NCBI GenBank assembly: GCA_964538085.1
Contig: CAZIDF010000008.1
Span: 62,001 to 126,000 of the forward strand
Length of the DNA: 64,000 nt
Direction of reading: 5' to 3'
Origin: G020348385 sp964538085
GTDB lineage: Bacteria > Acidobacteriota > Aminicenantia > Aminicenantales > Aminicenantaceae
Part shown: positions 25,082-34,448 of the stretch, one piece after another
Layout: every line of letters begins with the position of its first letter
Position numbering within the stretch: position 1 is the first letter of the stretch
Position numbers and translations under genes: made by a program
The notes under the pieces: generated by a model
Databases searched by the model: none
What the model saw: the letters and a program-made list of their open reading frames with translations, nothing else
What the model was told of the DNA's origin: nothing

Positions 25082-27043
25082 TCATCGCTCATCCACATCA
25101 TCAGATAACAATCGAAAAGCTTGAACGCGGCTGTTGTCTCTCTCGACAACGTACACATTCCCGTTGGAATCGACGATAATTCCCGAGGGATAATTAAACT
25201 GGCCATCACCTGCACCTTTATCTCCCCATTTGGAAATGAACTGACCCGACCTATCAAATTTTTGTATCCTGTTATTGCCGGAATCAGCGATGTAAACAAA
25301 CCCGTTTTTATCGAGACACACTCCCATGGGAATATTGAGGTCACCATCATCAGAACCGGCTTTTCCCCAAGAATCGAGCAACTCTCCATCCAGGGAAAAT
25401 TTTTGAAGCCGGGTTCTATCCAGAACGTACAATTCATTTTTTTGATTTATGGCAATGGCTGCCGGGAAAATAAACTCTCCTCCCTCAGTTCCCCTCTTCC
25501 CGAAACTTCGTTTAAAATCACCAAGATTCGAGAACTTTTTGATGCAATGGTTTGTGGAATCAGCGACATAGACGTTTCCTTCTCTATCGACTGCAATGCC
25601 CAAAGGTGTTTTAAATTCAAGGTTATCCGATCCTTCCTTTCCCCATTTTTTTACTAAATTCCCGCTTTTATCAAACTTCAGAACAGCGTGTTTTTTTTCA
25701 TCCGTCACAAATATGTTCCCTTGGCTATCGACCGCAATCCCTCCAGGACTTTTCACATTTTTGAAATCTTTTCCTCCAGAACTCCAGTTGGGATCGATCT
25801 TTCCATCTGGCAGGATTTTTTTTATTTTCGTTTCGCTGTCATCGGCGACATAAAGGATACCATTATGATCCACTGAAATGCTGACGGGTCGTTGGAATAC
25901 CGTGCTGTTCGGAGCACCCCACTTCTTGACATACACATAGGTTTTTCCGGCGAGCAAAACATCGATAGAGATCGGATTTTCCCCAAGGGGAATCTCGACT
26001 ATGCCTTCCCAATCGGCATAATTCTTTTTAGATATTCTTACGTTATGGGTACCGAAGGAGACATAGGGCAATACGCTATCCGTTACCTGCCCTGTATCTT
26101 CCTCGTCCAAAAAGATATTCGCACCCTGCGGCATGGATTTCACTTCCAAATTCCTTCCCAATCTTTCTAAATCATATTCTTTATCCGTATCTTCCTGGGA
26201 TAGGAACAGTTCATCTTTTTGGATTTTGTACCCCTCTTTTTCTATCTCAAGAATCACTTTAGGGGATTCTGACCTGTATATCAGAGGTGTCACCCCGATA
26301 TGTTCGCCATTGATCTTTATGCTTGCCTGCTCTGGCCGAGATGAAATTCGAAGGGAATAGTTCTTGATTATACCAAGATATTCCTTTTCCGCTTGATCAA
26401 TCAAGCCCCCGATATTTGGATCATAGATATTGCGTGTGATCATCTTTCCATAGGCATAATCCACCTCAAACATGTTTCTGATTTCTTTGAGAGCCGCATA
26501 GGCATCTCCCAAGCCTGAATAAGCCATCCCTGTCCATAAAAATATCTCTGTTGCCAACTGTCTTTGCTTCTGGATATCTTCCACACGAAAAGTCTTGGCA
26601 ACAAGGGGACTCAGAGAAACCAAAGCGTCTTCAAATTTATTCTCCTGCCTGATAAATTGCCTGCTTTCCTCCAACCGGATTTCGATCTTACGGACAATTT
26701 CTGATTGGCTCTCGACGTTTAAAGGAATAGAGGCACTGGTTGCCTCGGCCAGCTCATCTTCACTCATGGCTCTAACCAGCATCTCATGAATAAATCCCGT
26801 GATCTTAAGGCCTTCTTTGTCAAAAGTAACTTTATACCACTCCCCTTGTTTTTCCATTGCATCGAGAAGGGTGTTTAGAGGAATTCGCGCCAAAGTCTCA
26901 CCATCGATCTCAGGTGTTACTTTGACAGTGGCGCTATCCACAATGACTTTGACTTTGACTGGATTTTCTTCTTGAGAAATTGCCGGCAGAAAAACGACTG
27001 CCATGAGTAGAATTATCCATGTGAAATGTATTTTTCGTGCCAT
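25082..27043 (-). CDS. Secreted SH3-like / PEGA / NHL-repeat protein
   Basis: 653 residues. A signal peptide (about 1-24, WIILLMAVVFLPAIS) is followed by an SH3-like segment (30-100, KGVKVI-type strands with GEWYKVTF), a helical region, two PEGA-like domains (about 235-365: SSRPEQASIKINGEHIGVTPL, SMPQGANIFLDEEDTG), and a six-bladed NHL propeller (370-653) with repeated GIAVD-x-x-GN-x-YV-x-D motifs. NHL propellers bind proteins or ligands; no enzyme motif is seen. The second ATG fits the AGAAGG ribosome site better than the first. It is 46 bp downstream of a PknB-type kinase on the same strand and may be its extracytoplasmic partner. Confidence 0.85.
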   Translation of the reverse strand: MARKIHFTWIILLMAVVFLPAISQEENPVKVKVIVDSATVKVTPEIDGETLARIPLNTLLDAMEKQGEWYKVTFDKEGLKITGFIHEMLVRAMSEDELAEATSASIPLNVESQSEIVRKIEIRLEESRQFIRQENKFEDALVSLSPLVAKTFRVEDIQKQRQLATEIFLWTGMAYSGLGDAYAALKEIRNMFEVDYAYGKMITRNIYDPNIGGLIDQAEKEYLGIIKNYSLRISSRPEQASIKINGEHIGVTPLIYRSESPKVILEIEKEGYKIQKDELFLSQEDTDKEYDLERLGRNLEVKSMPQGANIFLDEEDTGQVTDSVLPYVSFGTHNVRISKKNYADWEGIVEIPLGENPISIDVLLAGKTYVYVKKWGAPNSTVFQRPVSISVDHNGILYVADDSETKIKKILPDGKIDPNWSSGGKDFKNVKSPGGIAVDSQGNIFVTDEKKHAVLKFDKSGNLVKKWGKEGSDNLEFKTPLGIAVDREGNVYVADSTNHCIKKFSNLGDFKRSFGKRGTEGGEFIFPAAIAINQKNELYVLDRTRLQKFSLDGELLDSWGKAGSDDGDLNIPMGVCLDKNGFVYIADSGNNRIQKFDRSGQFISKWGDKGAGDGQFNYPSGIIVDSNGNVYVVERDNSRVQAFRLLSDDVDER

Positions 27044-27089
27044 TCGAGACATCCTTCTCTTTATATATTTTAACCGATAGAGACAAATA

Positions 27090-28787
27090 TTATCTAAATA
27101 CCAATATTTTCCAAGTGTTTTCCAGTCTCTCCAAAGTTAATGTTTTTTTCCCTTCGAAAATCACTTTATTGCTTCCCGTTTTTTTGTCAAGGCCGACTAA
27201 AAGATGGGAGAAACTCACATCGGCATGGTCCCGATCTATAAAATTGATCTGAAGATCGGCTATTCGAGAGTTAATATCATCATAGTTATTGAATAACTGC
27301 ATAGCATCAGCCCTCTTTTTGGACGAAAGTGACGCAGGGCCGATATCGCTTAAAAATGCCAATAGATCCTTTTGCTCTTCTGCATTCCTCTGACGTTCGA
27401 TGATTTGACGAATGGCATTTTCTGAGAGCGCACGATCAGCCAAATCGAAATAACGTTGAGCCTCTGTGTTGTGGCTGTCTATTTTCAGCGCTTGTTCCAT
27501 GTTGACCATTGTCTGCTCGTAATTGCCACTTTCATAATCCCGTTTTCCTGCTTTGATGTACCTATCTACCTGGTTCTGACTTATTTTGCCTCTTGCTCTT
27601 GAAAGATAATCGAGGGCTTCTTTATTCTGTTCGTCTTGAGCCAATATCATCTGGGCGATTCTGATAGACTCTGAATAGTCACCTCTCTCAAAGCTTTTCA
27701 CCAGCTTTTCCGAATCTGTCTCAAAAAATTCCATAACCGGGATCATCGGGCGTGAAACCGGCAAGGCGCTTTCGACCAAAAGGGGCTGAACATCCCCTGA
27801 AAAAGATGTTCTGTTCCCGAATTTTCGGTACAGGAAAAAACCTCCGATCCCAGCTACGATGACAGCCCCTGCCAAAGCGAGCGGAAGGATAATTTTTTTC
27901 TTCTTTTTCGCCGGAGCTTTTATGCCAAATGCTGATTCTCGAATACCAGTCATGGCCAAGGTCTCATCAGAGAAATGTGTTATTTTCCTCAAATCGGCGG
28001 CCAAATCCGCACAAGAACTGTACCGGCTATCCGGATCCTTTGCTAGAGCTTTTGCAATAATGAGTTCGAATTCTGGCGGAAGTTCCTTTCTGACCTGGGC
28101 TAAGGGTATAGCTTCTTCATTGACGATTTTGTATATCACCGTCGTGATACTTTCGCCATCGAAAGGCCTCTTTCCCGTAAGCAGTTCGTATAATATGGCA
28201 CCCAAAGAAAATATATCTGAACGCTTATCTATCTTTTTCCCCATCACCTGTTCTGGCGACATATAGCTTGGAGTTCCGATCGTTGTCCCGGTTTGAGTTA
28301 TTGTCGACATCTCGACATGTGCCACTCCGAAGTCACAAATGTGCGGTTTCCCATGGATATCCAGCAATATGTTGGCGGGCTTGATGTCTCTATGCACGAT
28401 TCCGCGTTGGTGAGCGAAATCCAAAGCATCACAGAGTTGGAGCATGAGCTTCACGATATCGGGAGCTGAAAATTTCTTTTTGGAAGAGATCCAATTCTGA
28501 AGACTGGGACCCTCGATGTACTGCATGACGATATAGGTCATATCTTTTTCTTTTCCCACATCGTGAATGGTTATGATATTTGGATGGCCAAGTCTGCCCG
28601 CGGCCCTGGCTTCCCGAATGAACCTCAACATAAGCTCATTCTTTTCCTCATCATCTGAGATAAGATCGAAACGGATGGTCTTGACAGCGACTTCACGATC
28701 TATATCAGGGTCGAGAGCTTTGTACACGATGCCCATCGCACCTTTGCCCAAAAGATCGATGATTTCGTATTTCCCGATTTTTTCCAT
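27090..28787 (-). CDS. PknB-type transmembrane serine/threonine kinase
   Basis: 565 residues from an ATG with AAAGGG upstream (a TTG 42 nt earlier extends the frame). The kinase domain at 7-270 is complete: GKGAMG loop, Lys36 in VAVK, HRDIKPAN with Asp134, DFG 152-154 and GTPSYMSPEQ. A Lys-rich stop-transfer precedes a single TM helix (IILPLALAGAVIVAGIGGFFLY, about 305-326). The outer part contains TPR-like helices (about 370-480) rather than PASTA domains. The FHA-PP2C at 8.6 kb is a candidate downstream reader. It likely forms an operon with the PEGA/NHL protein gene. Confidence 0.93.
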   Translation of the reverse strand: MEKIGKYEIIDLLGKGAMGIVYKALDPDIDREVAVKTIRFDLISDDEEKNELMLRFIREARAAGRLGHPNIITIHDVGKEKDMTYIVMQYIEGPSLQNWISSKKKFSAPDIVKLMLQLCDALDFAHQRGIVHRDIKPANILLDIHGKPHICDFGVAHVEMSTITQTGTTIGTPSYMSPEQVMGKKIDKRSDIFSLGAILYELLTGKRPFDGESITTVIYKIVNEEAIPLAQVRKELPPEFELIIAKALAKDPDSRYSSCADLAADLRKITHFSDETLAMTGIRESAFGIKAPAKKKKKIILPLALAGAVIVAGIGGFFLYRKFGNRTSFSGDVQPLLVESALPVSRPMIPVMEFFETDSEKLVKSFERGDYSESIRIAQMILAQDEQNKEALDYLSRARGKISQNQVDRYIKAGKRDYESGNYEQTMVNMEQALKIDSHNTEAQRYFDLADRALSENAIRQIIERQRNAEEQKDLLAFLSDIGPASLSSKKRADAMQLFNNYDDINSRIADLQINFIDRDHADVSFSHLLVGLDKKTGSNKVIFEGKKTLTLERLENTWKILVFR

Positions 28788-28870
28788 ACGCCCTTTTCTA
28801 AATCCAGAAAAATTGTGTTCGCTAGACAAAATATCTCAGAAATCCCCCACTTGTCAAGAAAAGATTCCCC

Positions 28871-28928
28871 TGTTGAGTCCACCCCGTGCCAGCTCACCCC
28901 TCCGCTAACCCACCTCGCCCTACATTAA
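28871..28928 (-). repeat. Dispersed GTAGGG-type repeat, copy B
   Basis: On the minus strand this reads TTAATGTAGGGCGAGGTGGG then TTAGCGGAGGGGTG, matching degenerate copies at 54.3 and 63.8 kb. It lies between the divergent kinase and mutY genes. It resembles the widespread GTAGGGTGGGTTAGCG-type intergenic repeat. Confidence 0.45.
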
Positions 28929-28980
28929 GGTAGTATTGTGTCCTATGTTAAATAATGATATACAGGAATGTTTTTCTGCC

Positions 28981-30075
28981 ATGAAGATTTCTAAACAAAA
29001 TGCCCGAGAGTTCCAGAAAAAACTCCAGGCTTGGTATTCCACACATCACAGAAAACTGCCATGGCGGGAAACACAAGATCCTTACAAAATATGGATATCC
29101 GAAATCATGCTCCAACAGACAACAGTCCAATCCGTTATTCCCTATTACACCGAATGGATGACATCTTTCCCAGACATGTTGACATTGAGCAAGGCTCCCC
29201 TGCAAAAGGTACTCAAAGCATGGCAGGGATTGGGATATTACAACCGAGCGAAAAACCTCCACCGGGCATCCAAAATCATCGTGACTGATTTCAACGGCCA
29301 CATTCCTCAAGATTACGAGGATTTGATAAAATTGCCAGGGTTCGGTCCGTACACAACAGCGGCAGTCCTAAGCATCGCTTTTGATAAGCCCCATCTGACT
29401 ATCGATGTCAACATCCGACGTATTATGATGCGGCTATTGAAATGGTCCCAAAAAGCCACCTCCAGCATCGACAAAAAGCTTCATCTATATTTCTTGCATC
29501 TTCTTCCACAAAAAGACATAGGGATATTTAACCAAGCGTTGATGGAACTGGGATCACTCGTTTGCAGGCCAAAAAATCCCTTGTGTCTGCTGTGTCCGGT
29601 GATCGACTTCTGTGGTGCCTACAAAGCTGGCAAACAGGAGGTCATCCCTATCCCCGAGAAGCGAAGTTATAAAAAAATTGACGCCGTTATTGGAATAATC
29701 GAAAAAAACGGGAATTTTTTGATCCAGAAAAGACCTCCGACTGGATTGTTGGCCGATCTTTGGGAATTTCCAGGGGGAAAACTAAAAAAAGGAGAAACAG
29801 CCGAACAGGCTCTTAGGCGAGAAATCCAGGAAGAAATCGGTTCTAATATCCAAGAGGTACGATTCCTCACGAAGGTGCAGCACTCCTACACTCAGTTTCA
29901 GGTTACCCTCCAAGCTTGGTCATGCACCCTGAAAACTAATCCAGCCTTAGACAAGGATCGTCATCGCTGGGTGTCTCTCAAAGGAATGCGGCAGTTCCCC
30001 TTTCCATCCGGGAGCGCTAAGGTTATCCAATTTTTAGAAAACAGAAGAGAGGCCAATCGCAAGCGATGTCCATAA
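28981..30075 (+). CDS. mutY: A/G-specific adenine DNA glycosylase
   Basis: 364 residues. MutY removes adenine mispaired with 8-oxoguanine. Visible are LPWRETQDPYKIWISEIMLQQT (catalytic Glu in SEIMLQQT), the HhH-Gly/Pro loop LPGFGPYTTAAVLSIAF, catalytic Asp in TIDVNIRR, the 4Fe-4S ligands CRPKNPLCLLCPVIDFC (C-x6-C-x2-C-x5-C), and a C-terminal Nudix-like domain with a GGKLKKGETAEQALRREIQEE box. The intact-looking Nudix box is notable, since many MutY have a degenerate one. Frame extends to TTG 28936 and ATG 28945; I chose the ATG giving MKISKQNAREF by family alignment. It overlaps the next gene by 10 bp. Confidence 0.94.
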   Translation: MKISKQNAREFQKKLQAWYSTHHRKLPWRETQDPYKIWISEIMLQQTTVQSVIPYYTEWMTSFPDMLTLSKAPLQKVLKAWQGLGYYNRAKNLHRASKIIVTDFNGHIPQDYEDLIKLPGFGPYTTAAVLSIAFDKPHLTIDVNIRRIMMRLLKWSQKATSSIDKKLHLYFLHLLPQKDIGIFNQALMELGSLVCRPKNPLCLLCPVIDFCGAYKAGKQEVIPIPEKRSYKKIDAVIGIIEKNGNFLIQKRPPTGLLADLWEFPGGKLKKGETAEQALRREIQEEIGSNIQEVRFLTKVQHSYTQFQVTLQAWSCTLKTNPALDKDRHRWVSLKGMRQFPFPSGSAKVIQFLENRREANRKRCP

Positions 30076-31118
30076 CCCGAATCACATCCGATTATCGATT
30101 CGTTCCTTATGGAAGCCGGTTCCGGCCCAAAAAGGACACCCTTGTGTTGGATGTCGGAATGGAAACCATCCCCGGGATCATCGATCATCACCATCCCGAT
30201 GCAGAATCCGAATGCACGGCCTCCCTGATCGTCAAATACCCCTCCTTGGTCCTGAACCACATCGACAGGGAAAAAATAACACAAGAATCCGGCCAACCCT
30301 ATGTCTTGAATATTTTTACACATCGTCGGCCTGACTTCGATGCCATCGCTTCGATATTTTTGGTCCTCCGGCTATTGGAAACAGGAAAGGTCGATCCTGT
30401 CATGAAAAAAATCGGCAGCTTCACAAAAATGGTCGATTCCGCTACCCTTCCCAAAGGATGGGACCTTCCTTCGACTCCCTATGCCATTCTCAGGGCTCTG
30501 TTCCTGAAGATAAGAAAAAAGAATGACGAAGGCTATCTCAAGAGGGTGAGAAAGGGCCTGAATTTCATGAATTTCCTTTATAACAAATCGAGGGAAGGCC
30601 AAGAGATCTTCCAAAATAAATCCATTTATGCTGGAATTTCTCATTACGAACAAGCTATCCGCAAAGCAGAAGAGGATTATTTCGATTATCTATGGGATCT
30701 GGAGCAGAGCCAAATTCTCAGCCTTGATTTGCCTCTTTCTTCAGGATTAGGAAAAAAGACGGTGGATGGGCTTATAACGAGAAATCCTCGCAGCTACCTC
30801 TTTAAAGACTGGGCCCGCAGAGACAACACCCACACGCCTCTCATGCAAGGATTTTCATTTCTTATGACCAATTTCGGGAATAAACGTTATATTCTTGGAG
30901 TGGATCCTGAGATGGGTGTCTATCTCAAAGGTTTGGGGGATCTACTCAACATCAAAGAAGCTGAACGAAGAAAACGGGAAAACCGGCCCTTTAACGAGCA
31001 TTGGTATGAAGGCAAATGCCCGTTGTTTAACTTCCGTATCATCGACTCCCCTCAAGATGTCTCATCGCTATCTCACCAGGAGATCTTGGACACGATACTG
31101 AAATTCAGCCAATCATAG
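30066..31118 (+). CDS. DHH-like phosphoesterase family protein, unusual motif order
   Basis: 350 residues, not assigned to a named family. Two acidic/His motifs stand out: GIIDHHHPDAES at 37-47 (DHH-motif-like) and THRRPDFDAIAS at 85-96 (resembling motif I, HxxPDxDAxGS, of DHH phosphoesterases). In canonical DHH enzymes the PDxDA motif comes first, so the order looks permuted. The middle is helical, and the C-terminal half has GVDPEMGVYLKGLGDLL and NEHWYEGKCPLFNF. No signal peptide. Its ATG lies inside the mutY end, implying translational coupling and perhaps a nucleotide or repair role. The stop abuts the stop of the RND gene with no gap. Confidence 0.6.
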   Translation: MSITRITSDYRFVPYGSRFRPKKDTLVLDVGMETIPGIIDHHHPDAESECTASLIVKYPSLVLNHIDREKITQESGQPYVLNIFTHRRPDFDAIASIFLVLRLLETGKVDPVMKKIGSFTKMVDSATLPKGWDLPSTPYAILRALFLKIRKKNDEGYLKRVRKGLNFMNFLYNKSREGQEIFQNKSIYAGISHYEQAIRKAEEDYFDYLWDLEQSQILSLDLPLSSGLGKKTVDGLITRNPRSYLFKDWARRDNTHTPLMQGFSFLMTNFGNKRYILGVDPEMGVYLKGLGDLLNIKEAERRKRENRPFNEHWYEGKCPLFNFRIIDSPQDVSSLSHQEILDTILKFSQS

Positions 31119-34100
31119 TTATTTTTTGCGCCTCACAATAAATATGGTATACATGGCTGGGACCACCACAAGAGTGAGTATGGTGGCAAAGGAAAGCCCG
31201 AAGATGATCGTCATGGCAAGAGGATTCCAAAAGGCTGCATTGTCCCCTCCGAAATAAATTTGAGGGTCGAGACGGGTCAGGAATGTCTGAAAGTTGAAGT
31301 TCATCCCGATAGCCAGAGGAACGAGCCCTAGGACAGTAGAAAGGGCAGTGAGAAGAACCGGCGTGAGACGCGTGGCACCGGCCTGGATAATCGCCTCCAT
31401 CCTGTCCATCCCCGTTGCGATGCGGTTGTCGATGTAGTCGATGATGATGATACCGTTTTTCACCACGACTCCGGCTACAGCGATGATACCCATCCCTGTC
31501 ATCATGACCGAGATATCGATCCCAAAGACCACAAATCCCAATAATACCCCGATGAAACTGAAAAAAAACATCGAAATAATGATGAGAGGTTTAGCTATGG
31601 AATTGAACTGGGCCACCAAGATGATAAAAATAAGAGCAAGGGCGATGAACATGGCCAGAACCATAAACTGGCCGGTCTCCTGCTGCATATCCTGTTCACC
31701 CGTAAACTGGATGGTATAGCCTTCAGGCATGGGGAATTTGGGCAAAACACGGCCGATGCGGAAGATGATCTCGGTGGCATTGTATCCGGAAAGCACGTTG
31801 GATGAGATGGTGATAACCCGCTTGTTGTCGATGCGTTGGATGCCCCCATAGCTGGTCTGGTACGAAATATTGGCCACGGATGCAAGAGGGACCTTATAAG
31901 GCATTGAGTTCGGCTCACGGGAAGGTACGGTGATTTCTTGGCTGAGCAACACTCCGAGATCTTCCCTGTATTTTTTGGCCAAACGCAACTGAATGGGATA
32001 CTCCTCATCGCCCTCTTTGAACTCCGAAATCTCTAGCCCGTAGATGGCGGTTCGAAGGGCCATTCCGATCTGGGCAGTGCTCATCCCTAATTTATTGGCT
32101 TTGTCACGGTCGAGCTCCAATATCAGCTCAGGTTTGTTGACCTCCATGCTTGATTTAAGCTTTTCGATCCCTGCAATGTTCAATGACTCGACGAATTCGA
32201 TGAAACGTTCTGAGATGACCACCAATTCATCTATTTCCTCTCCGGAAATTTCGATATTGATCGGCATTCCTGTAGGGGGTCCCATAGCTTCCCGGTCGAT
32301 ACGGATTTGTGCACCAGGAATTCCCTTCACATCTGCCCTGAGTTTATCTAGATATGTGCGCGTACGTGGTCCGGTTCGGTATTTGTACTCGACAAACGTT
32401 ATGGTGACCTTAGCCAGTTTGTCCTGTGCAAATCGCTCGAATAAACTGGCTCCTGCACCGAGTGCCACGTTGGAAACCACTGACTCCACATCCGGATTGT
32501 CTCGTCCCAGTACGTCAAAAACTTTATCCTCCACCTGCTTACAGACCTCGTTTGTAACATCAATGTGAGTCCCTTCGGGCATGGTGATATACACAAGCAG
32601 AGAGTTGGGATCGCCGCTTGGGAAAAATACGATTCTGGGTGTTTTGATCCCCATCAGAAAAAAGGAAAAAAACAAAAGGAGGACAATGGAAGTGACAACA
32701 AGATAGGGCCGCTTTCCCTTGAGAGAAAAGCCCAAGGTCTTCCGGTAAAGATCCAAAAATTTCGGTAGCACACAGCACTGGAATTTGTCGATAAAAAAGT
32801 AAACCACATACTTGAAAAGATAATAAAGGATCAAACCGAAAATCAGGAGGTTCGCCAGCACTCGCACGCCGGATACAGTGAAAAACACGATCAAGGCCAA
32901 AGCAATACCAGTCAGAATAAGGGCTTTTTTTGATGGGAGCCGGGTGCGCTTTTTATCGTCTTCAGGGTCTGGTCGTTTCATGAAGGAGACGGCAAATACC
33001 GGATTCATGATATAGGCCACTAATATGGAGGCCGCCAGTGTAATGATGATCGTGATAGGGAGAAATGACATGAATTTGCCGGGGATTCCGGGTGTGAAAA
33101 TCAAAGGAAAAAAAGGCGCGATCGTGGTCAATGTCCCGGTAAAAACGGCCAACGCGATCTCGCCTGCACCTCGTTTGGTAGCATCGATTATGCTCAGGCC
33201 TTCCGTCGTCGTGAAATGTCTGTAGATATTTTCTACCACAACGATAGAGTTATCCACCACGATCCCCAGCACCATGATGAATGACATCAGCACGACCATG
33301 TTCATCGTGAATCCCACCAATGGAATGAAGATAAAAGCGATCAGCATGGAAAGGGGGATGGAAACGCCTACGAACAGAGCATTGGCTTCGCCCATGAAAA
33401 ACATCAAGATGAACACGACCACGATGAACCCAAGGATAACGGTGTTGAACAGGTCATCGACAGAATTTTTGGTTTGGGTGCTGCTGTCTCCAGTAAGGGT
33501 CACGATCAGGTTTTTGGGTGCAGTTTTTTGATAATCGGCCACAATAGCTTTGATCTTGTCAACAGCGAAGATCAGGTTCTCGCCACTCTTTTTGATGATA
33601 TTGAGGGTGATAACGTCCTGTCCGTTTAGCCGGGCGTAGCTCTCCCGGTCTTTGTATCCATCCTTGACCTCAGCGATATCTTTGAGATAGATTCCTTCCT
33701 GGAGCATGAGGTTTGCGATCTCATTGACGTTGCTGAATTCCCCCACGACGCGAAGATTTCGTTTCATCCCGTCGGTATCGATCTGACCGGCCGATATCGT
33801 CAGGTTTTCAAAGGACACGGCGTTCTGGATGGTGTTAAAAGAGAGCCCAGCCGCTTGCATCTTGTAAAGATCCACATTGATCTGGATCTCTCTATCGAGA
33901 GCTCCAGCTATATCGGCTCTCGTGATCTCTTCGAGGGCTTCGATTCTATCCTGGAGTTTTTCGGCGATCTCCTTGAGATTGACCAATCCGAGGTCTCCCG
34001 AGAGGTTGATGAACAGGACCGGGATCTCGGACAGATCGATCCGTGAGATCTGAGGTTCCTGGAAGAGATCTGTCGGAAGTTCTGGCCGGGCATCATCCAC

Positions 34101-34448
34101 AGCCTGCTTCACATCGAGATAGGCTTGGGTCTCGTCGGCCGAAAGTTCGAATTCCACAAAAATGGAGGAATAGTCTTGGATGGAGTTGCTGGAAATCTGT
34201 TTAACGCCATCGATTCCTTCCAGCTGTTTTTCGATCGGCCGGGTTATCAGGTTTTCCACATCTTCAGGAGCCGTTCCCGGATGGATCGTTCCGATCATGA
34301 AATAAGGGAATATGATCTCAGGAAACCGTTCTTTAGGAGTGGCATTGTACTGAATGATACCGAAGACAATGAGCAAAACGGTGAAAATATAGACGGTTGT
34401 GCGATTGGCAATCGCCACATTGGAGGGTTTGAATTCTTTGTACTTCAT
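31119..34448 (-). CDS. RND efflux transporter permease (HAE/AcrB-like)
   Basis: 1109-residue inner-membrane proton-driven pump. Features are TM1 (VYIFTVLLIVFGIIQY), porter domain 1 with PGTAPEDVENLITRPIE, helices 2-6 with GIVVDNSIVVVENIYR (TM4 aspartates), a hydrophobic insert around 490-560 that is longer than usual, the second porter half, and the TM8-12 bundle ending in FATILTLVVVPAMYTIF. It overlaps the adaptor gene by ATGA, forming a tolC-adaptor-pump operon. Substrate range (drugs, lipids or metal) cannot be set; the sequence is closer to multidrug/hydrophobe pumps than to the CusA metal type. Confidence 0.94.
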   Translation of the reverse strand: MKYKEFKPSNVAIANRTTVYIFTVLLIVFGIIQYNATPKERFPEIIFPYFMIGTIHPGTAPEDVENLITRPIEKQLEGIDGVKQISSNSIQDYSSIFVEFELSADETQAYLDVKQAVDDARPELPTDLFQEPQISRIDLSEIPVLFINLSGDLGLVNLKEIAEKLQDRIEALEEITRADIAGALDREIQINVDLYKMQAAGLSFNTIQNAVSFENLTISAGQIDTDGMKRNLRVVGEFSNVNEIANLMLQEGIYLKDIAEVKDGYKDRESYARLNGQDVITLNIIKKSGENLIFAVDKIKAIVADYQKTAPKNLIVTLTGDSSTQTKNSVDDLFNTVILGFIVVVFILMFFMGEANALFVGVSIPLSMLIAFIFIPLVGFTMNMVVLMSFIMVLGIVVDNSIVVVENIYRHFTTTEGLSIIDATKRGAGEIALAVFTGTLTTIAPFFPLIFTPGIPGKFMSFLPITIIITLAASILVAYIMNPVFAVSFMKRPDPEDDKKRTRLPSKKALILTGIALALIVFFTVSGVRVLANLLIFGLILYYLFKYVVYFFIDKFQCCVLPKFLDLYRKTLGFSLKGKRPYLVVTSIVLLLFFSFFLMGIKTPRIVFFPSGDPNSLLVYITMPEGTHIDVTNEVCKQVEDKVFDVLGRDNPDVESVVSNVALGAGASLFERFAQDKLAKVTITFVEYKYRTGPRTRTYLDKLRADVKGIPGAQIRIDREAMGPPTGMPINIEISGEEIDELVVISERFIEFVESLNIAGIEKLKSSMEVNKPELILELDRDKANKLGMSTAQIGMALRTAIYGLEISEFKEGDEEYPIQLRLAKKYREDLGVLLSQEITVPSREPNSMPYKVPLASVANISYQTSYGGIQRIDNKRVITISSNVLSGYNATEIIFRIGRVLPKFPMPEGYTIQFTGEQDMQQETGQFMVLAMFIALALIFIILVAQFNSIAKPLIIISMFFFSFIGVLLGFVVFGIDISVMMTGMGIIAVAGVVVKNGIIIIDYIDNRIATGMDRMEAIIQAGATRLTPVLLTALSTVLGLVPLAIGMNFNFQTFLTRLDPQIYFGGDNAAFWNPLAMTIIFGLSFATILTLVVVPAMYTIFIVRRKK

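Noticed and set aside
24884..25108. 74-codon open frame in the intergenic region after the NHL gene
   Set aside because: No SD, low-complexity translation and no recognisable family; it also runs into the NHL gene end on the other strand.
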